Source: Lachnospiraceae bacterium
GTDB lineage: Bacteria > Bacillota > Clostridia > Lachnospirales > Lachnospiraceae
Direction: 5' to 3'
DNA length: 64,000 bases
Assembly: GCA_902381685.1 (NCBI GenBank)
Contig: LR698958.1
Coordinates: forward strand, 351,451 to 415,450
Shown here: positions 9,366-17,907 of the stretch, in pieces
How positions within the stretch are numbered: the stretch's first letter is position 1
Layout of the letters: every line of letters begins with the position of its first letter
Translations under genes and position numbers: made by a program
The notes under the pieces: generated by a model
What the model was told of the DNA's origin: nothing
Databases searched by the model: none
Seen by the model: the letters and a program-made list of their open reading frames with translations, nothing else

Positions 9366-10037
9366 CTATCCATAGTATTTTTCCCCATACCCATAATATT
9401 TTTTTCTGTTTCTTCTCGGCACTTTATTTAGTACGACACCGAGAATCTGACAACCGCTTTTTTCCAGTTTTTTCTTAACTTCCTGCGCAATGCGATATTT
9501 CACCTTTTCTGATTCAATAACCATTATTGCCCCGTCACACTGCTTTGCTGCGATTGCCGCATCGATGACCATTCCAAGCGGCGCTGAATCGATAATAATA
9601 TAATCATAAATTTCGCGGAAAGAATCCATCATCTTCTCAAAACGCTCGTTTGTCAATAATTCCGCTGAACTTTTAACGCTCGGTCCGGAAAACATAATGT
9701 GGAATCGCGGAATATTCGTTGACACTACGGCTTCCCCGAGAGAACATTGCCCGGAAAGGAAATGCGACAATCCATATTCTACTTTTCCCACATTTAATCT
9801 TGAGATTAATACAGACTTTCTCAAATCAGCATCTACAAGCAGCACTTTTTTCTGCATGGCAGCCAAAGACTGCGCCAACTGTAATGCCGTATTTGTCTTT
9901 CCTTCCCCCTGAAAACAACTGGTGAGCAAAATGGCTTTTTTATCATCTCCACAAAACAGTAAATTTGTTCTCAGTGTTTTGATTTCTTCTTCTAGTTCGT
10001 ATGAAAGTTCGTCTTGTGTAATTTCAATCTTTTTCAT
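9366..10037 (-). CDS. cpsD: capsular polysaccharide tyrosine autokinase (BY-kinase)
   Basis: Cytoplasmic BY-kinase of 223 residues. It has Walker A in FQGEGKTNTA (about residues 43-52), Walker A' in LLVDADLRKS (about 70-79) and Walker B in YIIIDSAPLG (about 145-154). The C-terminus KKYYGYGEKYYG is a compact five-tyrosine cluster that is autophosphorylated in this family. The membrane activator is the CpsC-like protein two genes upstream and the matching phosphatase is the gene between them. Together they control chain length and export of the polysaccharide. It follows cpsB with a 2-base gap. In Gram-positives the kinase and its membrane activator are separate proteins, as here. Confidence 0.93.
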   Translation of the reverse strand: MKKIEITQDELSYELEEEIKTLRTNLLFCGDDKKAILLTSCFQGEGKTNTALQLAQSLAAMQKKVLLVDADLRKSVLISRLNVGKVEYGLSHFLSGQCSLGEAVVSTNIPRFHIMFSGPSVKSSAELLTNERFEKMMDSFREIYDYIIIDSAPLGMVIDAAIAAKQCDGAIMVIESEKVKYRIAQEVKKKLEKSGCQILGVVLNKVPRRNRKKYYGYGEKYYG

Positions 10038-10039
10038 CT

Positions 10040-10765
10040 TTATCTCCTATTTTCTTCTAGTATTAACTGTGGATTTCTGACAAATATCTCATTCGCATAT
10101 TCTACTCCCACTTTTTTCTCCACATATTTTTTGCATTCTTTCATATTTGGTCTTCTTTTCTGTAGACTGTGAGCATCACTTGCAATAAAATGGATTAGAT
10201 GTTCCTGCAGCACTTTTTTACAAAAATGTTTTTGAGAAAATCCCATCTTTCCAAGCACCGCCGACGTATTTATCTGCATATAGGCTCCCATCTGTATCAG
10301 TTCCTCGATATACTCTTTATGTTTATTCAGGCAGGCGTATCTCTCAATATGCGCTAATATAGGATTATATCCTTCCGATACCAGTTCATATACACTGTTG
10401 CGGATCTTCTGAAAATCATAATGGTAAGAAAATTCAACCAGTACAAATCTTGTTCCATTCATCTGAAAACTCGGATTCTTAAGAAGTGTTTCCATCAATG
10501 CCGTATCTGCATAGCATTCTCTTCCCAAATATAAGTTTACGTCAAATCCCTTTTTCTCTACATATTCCTGAAATTTATGAAACTTCCACTCAATCTCTTC
10601 CGCCGATGTCTCGAACATTCCTTTTCGATAGTGTGGAGTCAGAATAATATTTTTGACCCCGTCATTTTCCTGCATTTTAATCATTTTCAACGCTTCCACT
10701 ACCGTCTTTGCCCCGTCATCAACCATGGGAAGAATGTGGTTATGTATATCAGTCAATCCTCTCAT
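10040..10765 (-). CDS. cpsB: PHP-family protein tyrosine phosphatase of the capsule locus
   Basis: Metal-dependent phosphatase of the PHP fold that removes phosphate from the CpsD tyrosine cluster. The 241-residue sequence has the N-terminal DIHNHILPMVDDG (His8, His10 type ligands, Asp at about 16-17), TPHYRKG (His in the second metal motif), the Glu/His pair in AHIERY (about 136-141) and FIASDAHS (about 190-197). This is the standard CpsB/YwqE layout. It lies between cpsC and cpsD with gaps of 6 and 2 bases, so all three should be made together. No feature suggests loss of activity. Confidence 0.92.
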   Translation of the reverse strand: MRGLTDIHNHILPMVDDGAKTVVEALKMIKMQENDGVKNIILTPHYRKGMFETSAEEIEWKFHKFQEYVEKKGFDVNLYLGRECYADTALMETLLKNPSFQMNGTRFVLVEFSYHYDFQKIRNSVYELVSEGYNPILAHIERYACLNKHKEYIEELIQMGAYMQINTSAVLGKMGFSQKHFCKKVLQEHLIHFIASDAHSLQKRRPNMKECKKYVEKKVGVEYANEIFVRNPQLILEENRR

Positions 10766-10771
10766 ACTTTT

Positions 10772-11458
10772 TTATCTCTTTCTCTCAATCGGAACAGACG
10801 CCAATACGTTCAACTGTAAATACCGCTCAACATCGTCCTGATTTTTGATTCTGTCGTCCATAAGGAAAAGAAGAACAAGAATTCCCATCATCAGTACCGC
10901 TCCTAAAAGACCGCCTACTATCATGTTCTTGGTTGTGTTCGGTGTCACCGGATATTTTGGCTCTATCGCTTTTTCTACCGTACTTGGTTTATCTTTTCCC
11001 ATTACTTCCTGAATTCTCTCTGCCAATGTGTCTGACATTGCATTTGATAAAGATTTTGCCAGTTGAGGATCAGCGCTTGTCACTGTTGTTTTTAACATAC
11101 TTGTGTCTGTAGGGTTTTCAACGGAAATCATTCCTGCAACTTCTTCATATGTCATATCCAAATTTACTCTATTAATCGCATCTTCAATAACAGGTCGGCT
11201 CTTCGACAATGTAATAAAGTCTGAAGTCAACTGTCTGCTCAGGTTGATATTAATGGACTCTCCCCCTTGGGTTCCCAGCACATATATCATTGATGACGCC
11301 TGATACAACGGTGTTACGCATATTTTCGTATATCCAAATGCCGCGCATACTCCCACTGCCAGACTTAAAAGAATAAGCCACCATTTTCGCAATAACAGAT
11401 TCAATATTTCTATTAAATCAATCCCTGTTTCCTCGTTTTCCCATGTTCTTTCTTCCAT
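10772..11458 (-). CDS. cpsC: polysaccharide chain-length determinant / BY-kinase activator (Wzz family)
   Basis: A 228-residue Wzz-type membrane protein: membrane helix at about 28-50, an extracellular domain of about 120 residues, then a second helix at about 174-196. The segment IEPKYPVTPNTTKN just before the second helix is the proline-rich motif of this family, and the short cytoplasmic tail (DDRIKNQDDVERYL) is where Gram-positive members contact the kinase. It should set polymer length and switch on CpsD. It is the first of the cpsC-cpsB-cpsD run. GAGGAAA precedes the ATG. A terminator-like hairpin upstream (11538-11570) suggests some separation from the surface-protein gene before it. 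Confidence 0.92.
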   Translation of the reverse strand: MEERTWENEETGIDLIEILNLLLRKWWLILLSLAVGVCAAFGYTKICVTPLYQASSMIYVLGTQGGESININLSRQLTSDFITLSKSRPVIEDAINRVNLDMTYEEVAGMISVENPTDTSMLKTTVTSADPQLAKSLSNAMSDTLAERIQEVMGKDKPSTVEKAIEPKYPVTPNTTKNMIVGGLLGAVLMMGILVLLFLMDDRIKNQDDVERYLQLNVLASVPIERKR

Positions 11459-11537
11459 GTTTCCTCCTGTTGTCTGTCATCTGTTTGCTGTTTACTTTTA
11501 TCTTTCACTTCATGCAGGAAATTTCTCCCTGCCGACA

Positions 11538-11570
11538 TGAAAAACAGCATTGTTTTAAAAACAACGCTGT
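11538..11570 (-). terminator. intrinsic terminator after the small surface-protein gene
   Basis: On the minus strand an ACAGCGTTGTTTT / AAAACAATGCTGT stem closes on a short loop and is followed by a T run. It lies 23 bases past the stop of the gene that ends at 11593 and about 80 bases before cpsC. It could act as a full stop or as an attenuator that lowers read-through into the capsule genes. Confidence 0.65.
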
Positions 11571-11592
11571 CCCACATAATCTGTCTTATTTT

Positions 11593-12195
11593 CTATTTGA
11601 ATGCCGTTCTCTTTCTAAACACAACAGCACCTGCCAATGCTGCGATTGCAGCAACTCCCGCAACTGCTACCCTAGGAGTTTCACTTGTCTTTGGCGATTC
11701 TGTGGAAGAAGCAGATGTATTCCTGTCTACTACAAATGCTACCGGTGACAAAGAATCAAATGTTGCTGTGATTGTACCTTTGCCCGCTTTTGACGGTTCT
11801 TCTGTCCATGCTCCATTCTCATAATGAAGAATTGCTACATTTGTTGACGCTAACACTCCCGGAACTTTGAAAGTAATCGTCACCGGGAATGACGGATTTC
11901 CTACTGCTCTTACTTCGCGGACATCAACAACTTCCATTCCGTCCACATAGTTATCTCCAATAATATCTTTTAATGTTTCTTTGCTTTGCAATAACTTTGC
12001 TGCTGTTTTTCCCTCTTTCGTAAGTTCTTCAATAACAATTTCCACGTTCTTGCCATCTTTATCTACTGCTTTTGTATATTCTGTCACAACGGCGTTCTTC
12101 TCAGGACTTGGAGTTGCAAATGCGGTAATTCCCATTGCAATACTTAAAGTACCTGCAAGTACCATGCCCAAAAATTTCTTTCCTAATTTCTGCAT
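11593..12195 (-). CDS. small secreted, membrane- or wall-anchored surface protein of the capsule locus
   Basis: A 200-residue exported protein I do not recognise by name. It has a signal peptide (KKFLGMVLAGTLSIAMGITAFA, cleavage near residue 27), a compact domain of about 125 residues ending in a beta-rich segment (VTITFKVPGVLASTNVAILHYENG is split here as VTITFKVPG then NVAILHYENGAW), a Ser/Thr-rich linker and a C-terminal hydrophobic helix followed by RKR. Just before the helix stands SPKTSE, close to the SPKTG-like sortase motifs of Lachnospiraceae but with Ser in place of Gly. It may be sortase-anchored or simply membrane-anchored. Its position between the LCP ligase and cpsC suggests a link to surface polysaccharide, by context only. 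Confidence 0.7.
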   Translation of the reverse strand: MQKLGKKFLGMVLAGTLSIAMGITAFATPSPEKNAVVTEYTKAVDKDGKNVEIVIEELTKEGKTAAKLLQSKETLKDIIGDNYVDGMEVVDVREVRAVGNPSFPVTITFKVPGVLASTNVAILHYENGAWTEEPSKAGKGTITATFDSLSPVAFVVDRNTSASSTESPKTSETPRVAVAGVAAIAALAGAVVFRKRTAFK

Positions 12196-12244
12196 TTTTA
12201 TTCCCTCCTATTTTCTCTCTATTTTTACATTTTTCGACGTTATA

Positions 12245-13219
12245 TCATCTTTGTTCACGTTTGTAAAACGTTTTTACAACTTTTTCCTGCAATTTTTCGT
12301 TATCGACAACGAACTCATCATACTTTTCACCCTGTCGGACCGTCCCCGGAACTTTATCCACCTCGCCTTCCAGCTTATAATTAATCATTTTTTTCAGTTC
12401 TCCTTCAGAAATATCCGTTACCATATACGGCTCCATTTTCTTATATAACTGAACAACATCTTTCGTCTCCTGCATTTCCTCCTGCAGTTGCTGCACAAGC
12501 GCTTCTATAAACAGGCTCTGCCTTTCCATACGTTCATTGTTGCTTCCCGACACATTTGTATCCCTGTAGCGGACATACTGCTGTGCCATTTCTCCGTTGA
12601 GCGTAACGGTCTCCCCTTTCTTAAATGCAGGATTAATGTGCGTATAGTCTTCAGCCATCGTAATTTTCACTCCGCCCAATTCATCGGTAATCTTTGAAAA
12701 TCCTTCCATGGTTAATGCCACATAAGCGTTAATCGGAATCTGATACAGAAGGTTCGACACTGCCTCTCTTGTCAGAACGCAGCTTCTCCTTCCTCCGTCC
12801 CCGTAAGCATACTGCAGCGCAATCTGTGCTCTTTCCGTCGAAAGCGGATTCCCATTCATGTCATACGTTTTGATGTCCGTCATTGTGTCCCTGGAAATGG
12901 AAAGCGCTTTTGTCGTTTTCTTTTCCGTATCCATTGCAAAGAGAACTAAACTGTCCGTCTGACCGCCGTCACCCACTTTGCGCTCCTCTATTTCATTCTC
13001 CTCGTCAATTCCCATAAAAAGAACCGTCCGCAAATCGTAATTGTATTTATATTTTTCCCCTTTATAAGTAATATAATTTCTTTCCTGATTGCCGCTCGTG
13101 TATTCGTCATAGTCTGCTTCCTTTTTCTTCTCCTGCTGCATGCGGTATGCCAGCACCACTGTCACCGCCACGAGCAGGACAGTAACAATTCCTAAAATAA
13201 TATACTTTCGTTTCTTCAC
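12245..13219 (-). CDS. LytR-CpsA-Psr (LCP) family cell-wall polymer ligase
   Basis: Transfers undecaprenyl-linked glycopolymers to peptidoglycan outside the membrane. A single N-terminal membrane helix (YIILGIVTVLLVAVTVVLAY) is followed by the LCP domain with the conserved Asp/Arg set: RTVLFMGID, GGQTDSLVLF, SISRDTMTDI and YVRYRDTNVSG, where the Arg residues bind the lipid pyrophosphate. I place the start at the GTG at 13219, because AGGAG stands 7 bases before it and the longer version (ATG at 13288) would have its first codons made from a terminator hairpin. That gives 324 residues. It is the promoter-proximal gene of the capsule region and should attach the finished capsule to the wall. 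Confidence 0.9.
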   Translation of the reverse strand: MKKRKYIILGIVTVLLVAVTVVLAYRMQQEKKKEADYDEYTSGNQERNYITYKGEKYKYNYDLRTVLFMGIDEENEIEERKVGDGGQTDSLVLFAMDTEKKTTKALSISRDTMTDIKTYDMNGNPLSTERAQIALQYAYGDGGRRSCVLTREAVSNLLYQIPINAYVALTMEGFSKITDELGGVKITMAEDYTHINPAFKKGETVTLNGEMAQQYVRYRDTNVSGSNNERMERQSLFIEALVQQLQEEMQETKDVVQLYKKMEPYMVTDISEGELKKMINYKLEGEVDKVPGTVRQGEKYDEFVVDNEKLQEKVVKTFYKREQR

Positions 13220-13246
13220 TTTTTCGCTCCTGTTTCTTCTGATACG

Positions 13247-13283
13247 AGAAAAGCCAATACGTAAACGGTATCGGCTTTTCCTA
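13247..13283 (-). terminator. intrinsic terminator of the Na/phosphate symporter gene
   Basis: The minus strand reads GAAAAGCCGATAC, a 7-base loop, then GTATTGGCTTTTC: a 13-bp stem with one mismatch whose 3' arm ends in a T run. It starts 12 bases past the symporter stop codon. It overlaps the apparent N-terminal codons of the LCP gene, which is the main reason to use the GTG start at 13219. Confidence 0.72.
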
Positions 13284-13291
13284 TTCATCTT

Positions 13292-14926
13292 TTATCTTTC
13301 CATTAATTCTTCCGCGATATTTCTTGCATGATCCGAAATTCTTTCCAGACAGACAAGCGCATCTAAAAAGACAATTCCTGCTTCCGCATTACATTGGTTA
13401 TTTGCTAATCGCTTAATATGTTTTGTACGAAGCATCAGTTCAAGTTGATCTGCCTGCGTTTCCTTCTCAATTACTCTCAACGCTTTATCCTGGCTCTCCT
13501 CCTCGAACGCTTCAAGAGCATATTTATAACTCTTTGCACAGACATCTAACATTTCTTTAATTCCGTCTGTGCCCATATCTGAAAATTTCAGTTTCTTTTC
13601 CCGGAGTGTTTCCGCAAACTCTGATATGTTTTCACAGTAGTCACTGATTCTTTCCATATCAGATACAATCTGTAATAAATGCGCCACTTCCTGATGTTCC
13701 TTCTCGCTTACCTGAAGAGAAGAAATCTTAATCGCATATGTGGTGATTCCCGCACTCAATTTATCGACTACACTCTCTTCTTCCTTCAGCGCTTTAATAT
13801 CATCGCTGCTCAATGTGAACAACACCGTTTTCGCTTTCTCCAAAGAGTCCATAACGATGTGTCCCATACGTGCAATTTCCGTAATTGTAGACTGTAGGGC
13901 GATGCTTGGTGTCTCTAACATTCTGTCGTCAAGAAGAACTGCTGAATCTTCCTGCTCACTTTCGTCCACACGTCCGATTTTCTTAGCCAGTTTAATGATT
14001 AAGTCTGATACTGGGAACAATAGGATTGTTGTTCCGATGTTGAAGATCGTGTGTACCGTACTAATCTGTGTCTGTGTAATCATTCCCGTTCCCATCGCCG
14101 GATTGATCACCGTGAAGAAGACAATGGCTATAACACTGAATAAGATTGTTCCGATAATGTTAAACAGTAAGTGCATAAGCGCTGCTGTCTTCGCATTTTT
14201 CTTAGCACCCACACTTGATAACATGGCAGTTACACAAGTACCGATGTTCTGTCCCATGATAATGTAGATTGCCGCGCTCATCGGAACAAGTCCCGCTGCC
14301 GCCAGACTCTGCAAAATTCCCACTGAAGCAGATGAACTTTGAATAATCGCCGTCACCGCTGTTCCCGCAAGAATTCCCAAAATAGGATTACGTCCCAGTG
14401 TAATGAAAACTTCGCGGAATGCCGGAGATTCTTTCAACGGTGAAACCGCTGATGACATTGTTGAAATGCCGACAAACAAAATACCAAATCCAATAATGAT
14501 ACTTGCAACTTCCTTAGACGAATGTCTCTTGCCTGTCAGCATAATGATTACACCGATGATAATGGCAATCGGGGCAAGCGTCGTAGGACTTAGCGCTTTC
14601 GCCCACTCCACACTGGAAACAAGCCAGCCTGTTACCGTCGTACCGATATTCGCACCCATGATAACTCCCATGGCCTGTCCTAAATTCATAATTCCTGCAT
14701 TTACAAATCCGACAACCATAACCGTAGTTGCCGATGAACTTTGGATAACCGCCGTGATCAATGCTCCAAGCAATACTCCAAAAAATTTGTTCTTCGTTAG
14801 TACCTCTAACAATGATTTCATTTTATTTCCGGCTGCGTTCTCAAGTCCCTGAGCCATAATCTGCATACCGTAAATAAACATTCCCAATCCGCCTGCGAAA
14901 GGGATAATAATGTCTGCGTAACTCAT
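13292..14926 (-). CDS. Na+/phosphate symporter with a C-terminal PhoU-like domain (NptA/YjbB type)
   Basis: Sodium-coupled phosphate transporter in the cytoplasmic membrane. Residues 1 to about 310 contain two inverted Na/Pi cotransporter repeats, each with its QSSS signature: VIQSSSATTVM (about 62-72) and IIQSSSASVGIL (about 196-207). The C-terminal 200 residues (about 340-544) are helical and PhoU-like, with the usual MERISDY and LERISDHARNIAE segments. The length of 544 is normal for the family. GGAGGAAATCA precedes the ATG. It ends 12 bases before its own terminator hairpin and is probably a single-gene unit next to the capsule locus. Regulation by phosphate is plausible but no PhoB-type box was recognised. 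Confidence 0.93.
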   Translation of the reverse strand: MSYADIIIPFAGGLGMFIYGMQIMAQGLENAAGNKMKSLLEVLTKNKFFGVLLGALITAVIQSSSATTVMVVGFVNAGIMNLGQAMGVIMGANIGTTVTGWLVSSVEWAKALSPTTLAPIAIIIGVIIMLTGKRHSSKEVASIIIGFGILFVGISTMSSAVSPLKESPAFREVFITLGRNPILGILAGTAVTAIIQSSSASVGILQSLAAAGLVPMSAAIYIIMGQNIGTCVTAMLSSVGAKKNAKTAALMHLLFNIIGTILFSVIAIVFFTVINPAMGTGMITQTQISTVHTIFNIGTTILLFPVSDLIIKLAKKIGRVDESEQEDSAVLLDDRMLETPSIALQSTITEIARMGHIVMDSLEKAKTVLFTLSSDDIKALKEEESVVDKLSAGITTYAIKISSLQVSEKEHQEVAHLLQIVSDMERISDYCENISEFAETLREKKLKFSDMGTDGIKEMLDVCAKSYKYALEAFEEESQDKALRVIEKETQADQLELMLRTKHIKRLANNQCNAEAGIVFLDALVCLERISDHARNIAEELMER

Positions 14927-15013
14927 TGATTTCCTCCTCGAAAAGTCAACTTTTAACTTTTACCTTTTTCTTACGTCCTTTTTACCATACCATTATCTTT
15001 CAGCAAAAACAAC

Positions 15014-15370
15014 TTATTTTTTCATTTTAGGCTCAAAAATCAACGATGCGCCGTATCCGAAAATCAGCGCAGAGGACGTTCCCACCGCCGCCGCTTTCAG
15101 TCCTCCCATGAAAGTTCCTATAAATCCATACTGCTGAATTGCCTCTTTTACTCCTTTCCACAGAGCGTTTCCAAATCCCAAAAGCGGGACGCTTGCCCCC
15201 GCTCCCGCATAGTTTTGAAAAGGTTCATATAAATTCAAAAATCCCAATACGGTTCCCGAACAGACGAGAAGAACCATAACTCTTCCCGGCATAAGTTTTG
15301 TCCTGTCCAACAAAATCTGCACAATCGCACAGACAAGCCCGCCAACCCAAAACGCATTTATATAGTCCAT
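15014..15370 (-). CDS. spoVAE: stage V sporulation protein AE (SpoVAE/SpoVAEB), DPA channel component
   Basis: A 118-residue integral membrane protein with four hydrophobic segments and the family segments GAGASVPLLGFGNALWKGV and GGLKAAAVGTSSALIFGYGASLIF. SpoVA proteins move Ca-dipicolinate into the forespore and release it at germination; AC, AD and AE are the core. The start is the ATG at 15370, with AAGGAGGAAG 6 bases upstream; an in-frame ATG at 15403 lacks a ribosome site. It is the last gene of the spoVA run in this window. No SpoVAF or SpoVAEA gene follows. Confidence 0.95.
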   Translation of the reverse strand: MDYINAFWVGGLVCAIVQILLDRTKLMPGRVMVLLVCSGTVLGFLNLYEPFQNYAGAGASVPLLGFGNALWKGVKEAIQQYGFIGTFMGGLKAAAVGTSSALIFGYGASLIFEPKMKK

Positions 15371-15383
15371 TTTTTCTTCCTCC

Positions 15384-16388
15384 TTAACAATGCTCCAATA
15401 CAATACCGTGGGCTATTCCCGGAACACTTTCTCCCTCATTGTAACTTACGGTGGACATCAAAGCCCCTGTCGGCACAAAGAGCACTCTTCTCCACTCCCC
15501 GCTCTCCAGTTTCGGCAGAATATAGGCCGATAATGTCGTAGCCGCACAGCCGCAGCCGCTCCCCCCCGCATGAGTATCCTGTGTTTTCTGATCGAAAATA
15601 GTCATTCCGCAGTCCATGTGATTGCTCCTTATATCTCTCCCCTGTTTTCCGACCAAATCAAAAAGAATGCTCTGTCCGATATATCCGAGATCCCCGGTAA
15701 TAATCCTGTCATAATCCGTCTCCCTGCGGCTAAAGTCTTCCAGATTCCTCACAATCGTATCGCAGGCAGCCGGAGCCATACACGCTCCCATGTTCTGTGA
15801 ATCTTTCAGCCCGTAATCCACAATTTTTCCTACCGTCACACCGGTTATCCGCACATGACTTTTTCTTGTCCCGACAAGAAACGCCCCGCTTCCGGTTACT
15901 GTCCAATGTGCCGACAAAGGTCTCTGTGTGGCGTATCCAAGCGGAAATCGGAATTCTTTTTCCGCACTTCCAAAATGACTTGAAGTAACCGCAAGCATCA
16001 AATCTCCGTACCCGCCTGCCACAGCCATGGACGCCAGCGCCAACGCCTCACCCGATGTCGAGCACGCCCCATATAAACCGAACATCGGAATCTTAAGTTC
16101 CTCTGTTCCCATACTGGTCGCCACACCCTGACGCAACAAATCTCCCCCGTATAAATATCTCACCTCTTTCGGTGTTACTCCTGCTTTTCTAAGTGCAAGA
16201 AGACACGCCTCTTTTTGCATCGTACTCTCCGCCAGTTCCCACGTTTCCTCACCAAATAAATCATCTTCCCCAACCATGTCAAACCGTTTTCCAAGCGGCC
16301 CTTCTCCTTCTTTTTTCCCTACGATTGAACCGCTGCTGATTATATACGGCGCCGTTTCAAACTGAATACTCTGACTTCCTTTTATCAT
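15384..16388 (-). CDS. spoVAD: stage V sporulation protein AD
   Basis: A 334-residue thiolase-fold protein that lacks enzyme activity in characterised members and binds dipicolinic acid at the inner forespore membrane. Visible hallmarks are LYGACSTSGEAL (about 104-115, with Cys at the thiolase nucleophile position), HAGGSGCGCAATTLSAY near residue 285 and the C-terminal NEGESVPGIAHGIVLE. Length and order (AC-AD-AE) match the family. It follows spoVAC with a 1-base gap, so the stop and start are nearly coupled. It has no membrane helix and presumably docks on the SpoVAC/AE channel. Confidence 0.96.
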   Translation of the reverse strand: MIKGSQSIQFETAPYIISSGSIVGKKEGEGPLGKRFDMVGEDDLFGEETWELAESTMQKEACLLALRKAGVTPKEVRYLYGGDLLRQGVATSMGTEELKIPMFGLYGACSTSGEALALASMAVAGGYGDLMLAVTSSHFGSAEKEFRFPLGYATQRPLSAHWTVTGSGAFLVGTRKSHVRITGVTVGKIVDYGLKDSQNMGACMAPAACDTIVRNLEDFSRRETDYDRIITGDLGYIGQSILFDLVGKQGRDIRSNHMDCGMTIFDQKTQDTHAGGSGCGCAATTLSAYILPKLESGEWRRVLFVPTGALMSTVSYNEGESVPGIAHGIVLEHC

Positions 16389-16389
16389 T

Positions 16390-16851
16390 TTATAGTGTCA
16401 CCCCCGATTTGATTAACAGATAATACACAACGCCCAACACCCACGATGTCACAACACCGTACAAAATAACAGGACCTGCAATCGTAAAAATTTTGCAGCC
16501 TATACCGAAAACCTGTCCCTCTTTCTTATATTCTATGGCAGGCGCTGCCACTGAATTGGCAAATCCCGTGATGGGAACAAGCGCTCCGGCACCACCCCAT
16601 TTTGCAATTTTGTAATAGACATTTAATCCTGTTAAAAGTACACTCAGAAATACGAGAACAACAGATGTCCACGCTCCGCTTATTTCTTTTGAAAGTCCCT
16701 GACTGCTGCAGTAATTTAAAATCACCTGACCGAGAACACAGATTCCCCCGCCCGTCACAAATGCTTTTGCCATATTCAGCCACACGTTATGCACAGGTGT
16801 TTTTTCCTTGACATATTGTTCATACGCCTTTTCTTTTTTCTCTTTTTCCAT
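16390..16851 (-). CDS. spoVAC: stage V sporulation protein AC
   Basis: A 153-residue polytopic membrane protein with about five helices, related to SpoVAE. The N-terminal KEKAYEQYVKEKTPVHNV and the GGAGALVPITGFANSVAAPA segment (about 88-107) are diagnostic. In Bacillus SpoVAC acts as a mechanosensitive channel for dipicolinate release. AAAGGAAAAAA stands before the ATG. It lies between spoVAB (14-base gap) and spoVAD (1-base gap). Confidence 0.96.
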   Translation of the reverse strand: MEKEKKEKAYEQYVKEKTPVHNVWLNMAKAFVTGGGICVLGQVILNYCSSQGLSKEISGAWTSVVLVFLSVLLTGLNVYYKIAKWGGAGALVPITGFANSVAAPAIEYKKEGQVFGIGCKIFTIAGPVILYGVVTSWVLGVVYYLLIKSGVTL

Positions 16852-16865
16852 AATTTTTTTCCTTT

Positions 16866-17282
16866 CTACCAGCCCTTAAAAAAGAACAGACACGCCCCGA
16901 TTCCTTTTCCAAGCGCTATACTTAATATGATATAGGGTATTCCCCTTAAAACTTTTACCCTTCTGATAAAAATGGGGAATACATTCAGGATTTCAGCCAG
17001 CGCCATAGACCAGCAGCCGACAAATATCCCCGCAAATATTCCAAACAGCATTAAAATCACGGTACCGACCGGAACGGGAATCTGATAGATAAATAAAATG
17101 TTTCCAAGTATCCCTCCGAGTGCAACACTTGTCTCATATAAAAGAATGTGATTTCCCGTGTGCGTCCTGTCGGCAAAATCCGATATGACACCCAAACTGA
17201 CAACAAAGGAAAACAATCCGCCCGCTACCGTCACCCCTGCGCTAAGCCCGATGAGTGCCAGCAGAAGTTGTTTTACCCACAT
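16866..17282 (-). CDS. spoVAB: stage V sporulation protein AB
   Basis: A 138-residue membrane protein with about four helices; the segment GGLFSFVVSLGVISDFADRT (about 21-40) is typical. SpoVAA and SpoVAB are found in only part of the spore-formers that have AC-AD-AE; their exact task in dipicolinate transport is not known. The start codon lies 41 bases inside the end of spoVAA, and AAAGGAG about 11 bases upstream supports it, so the two are translationally coupled. Confidence 0.93.
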   Translation of the reverse strand: MWVKQLLLALIGLSAGVTVAGGLFSFVVSLGVISDFADRTHTGNHILLYETSVALGGILGNILFIYQIPVPVGTVILMLFGIFAGIFVGCWSMALAEILNVFPIFIRRVKVLRGIPYIILSIALGKGIGACLFFFKGW

Positions 17283-17907
17283 CTAGTTCTTTCTCCTTTC
17301 GTGAATAGTTTTCAATCAGTGTTGTCTGTATATCATTTTCATACAGCCGCATTTCCACTTCCATCGGTGTCGGGTCCACACTGAATTTTTTTCCTCCGAA
17401 ATGATTAAAGAAAATCAGTATGCCCACAATCAATCCCACACAGTACATCAGTTCCAGCACGGTAAACCCGCTGCTTTGTTTTCCCATAAGTAATGTATAA
17501 ATCTGCCCGAACAATTTCGTTGTCTCCACATCATTATTAAATGCCATGATGGAAAATGCCGCCCCGACAAATGTAATCGCCGTAACTACCGCCACCTTTG
17601 TCCAGTGTATAAATTTATTCGGTGTTTTCTGGTCTTCACAGGTAATGATAATGTCTTCTTTTCCCAAATTTTCAATGTCCACATTTGGATACTGTCTGTG
17701 TATACATTCAATAATCTTTAGTACAGACACAACATATCTGTGCTTTCCGTTATTCTGTACCTTTAGCAGTTTTAACGCTTTTATTTTGGGTATCATTTCC
17801 AAATTGGCACATTCTATGGACAGAATATCTCCAAGCGTAACTTCGCTTTTTGTCACTTCCACATTTTGTTCCCCTTTTATATATACGGTATCTTTCGTCA
17901 CTGCCAT
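17242..17907 (-). CDS. spoVAA: stage V sporulation protein AA
   Basis: A 221-residue protein with a soluble N-terminal beta-rich domain (about 1-100, including SEVTLGDILSIECAN) and two membrane helices (about 108-126 and 150-170), followed by the conserved HFGGKKFSVDPTPMEVEMRLYE segment in which the PTPMEVEM stretch is diagnostic for SpoVAA. The C-terminal 14 residues are read through the start of spoVAB in another frame. Its ATG overlaps the stop region of the 51-aa ORF upstream by 10 bases. It is transcribed with the rest of spoVA from the forespore-type promoter at 18081-18109. Confidence 0.93.
   Translation of the reverse strand: MAVTKDTVYIKGEQNVEVTKSEVTLGDILSIECANLEMIPKIKALKLLKVQNNGKHRYVVSVLKIIECIHRQYPNVDIENLGKEDIIITCEDQKTPNKFIHWTKVAVVTAITFVGAAFSIMAFNNDVETTKLFGQIYTLLMGKQSSGFTVLELMYCVGLIVGILIFFNHFGGKKFSVDPTPMEVEMRLYENDIQTTLIENYSRKEKELDVGKTTSAGTHRA

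Noticed and set aside
13740..14267. A 175-codon plus-strand frame opposite the Na/phosphate symporter
   Set aside because: It is the antisense shadow of a well-supported transporter with both QSSS motifs; composition is not protein-like and no ribosome site fits.
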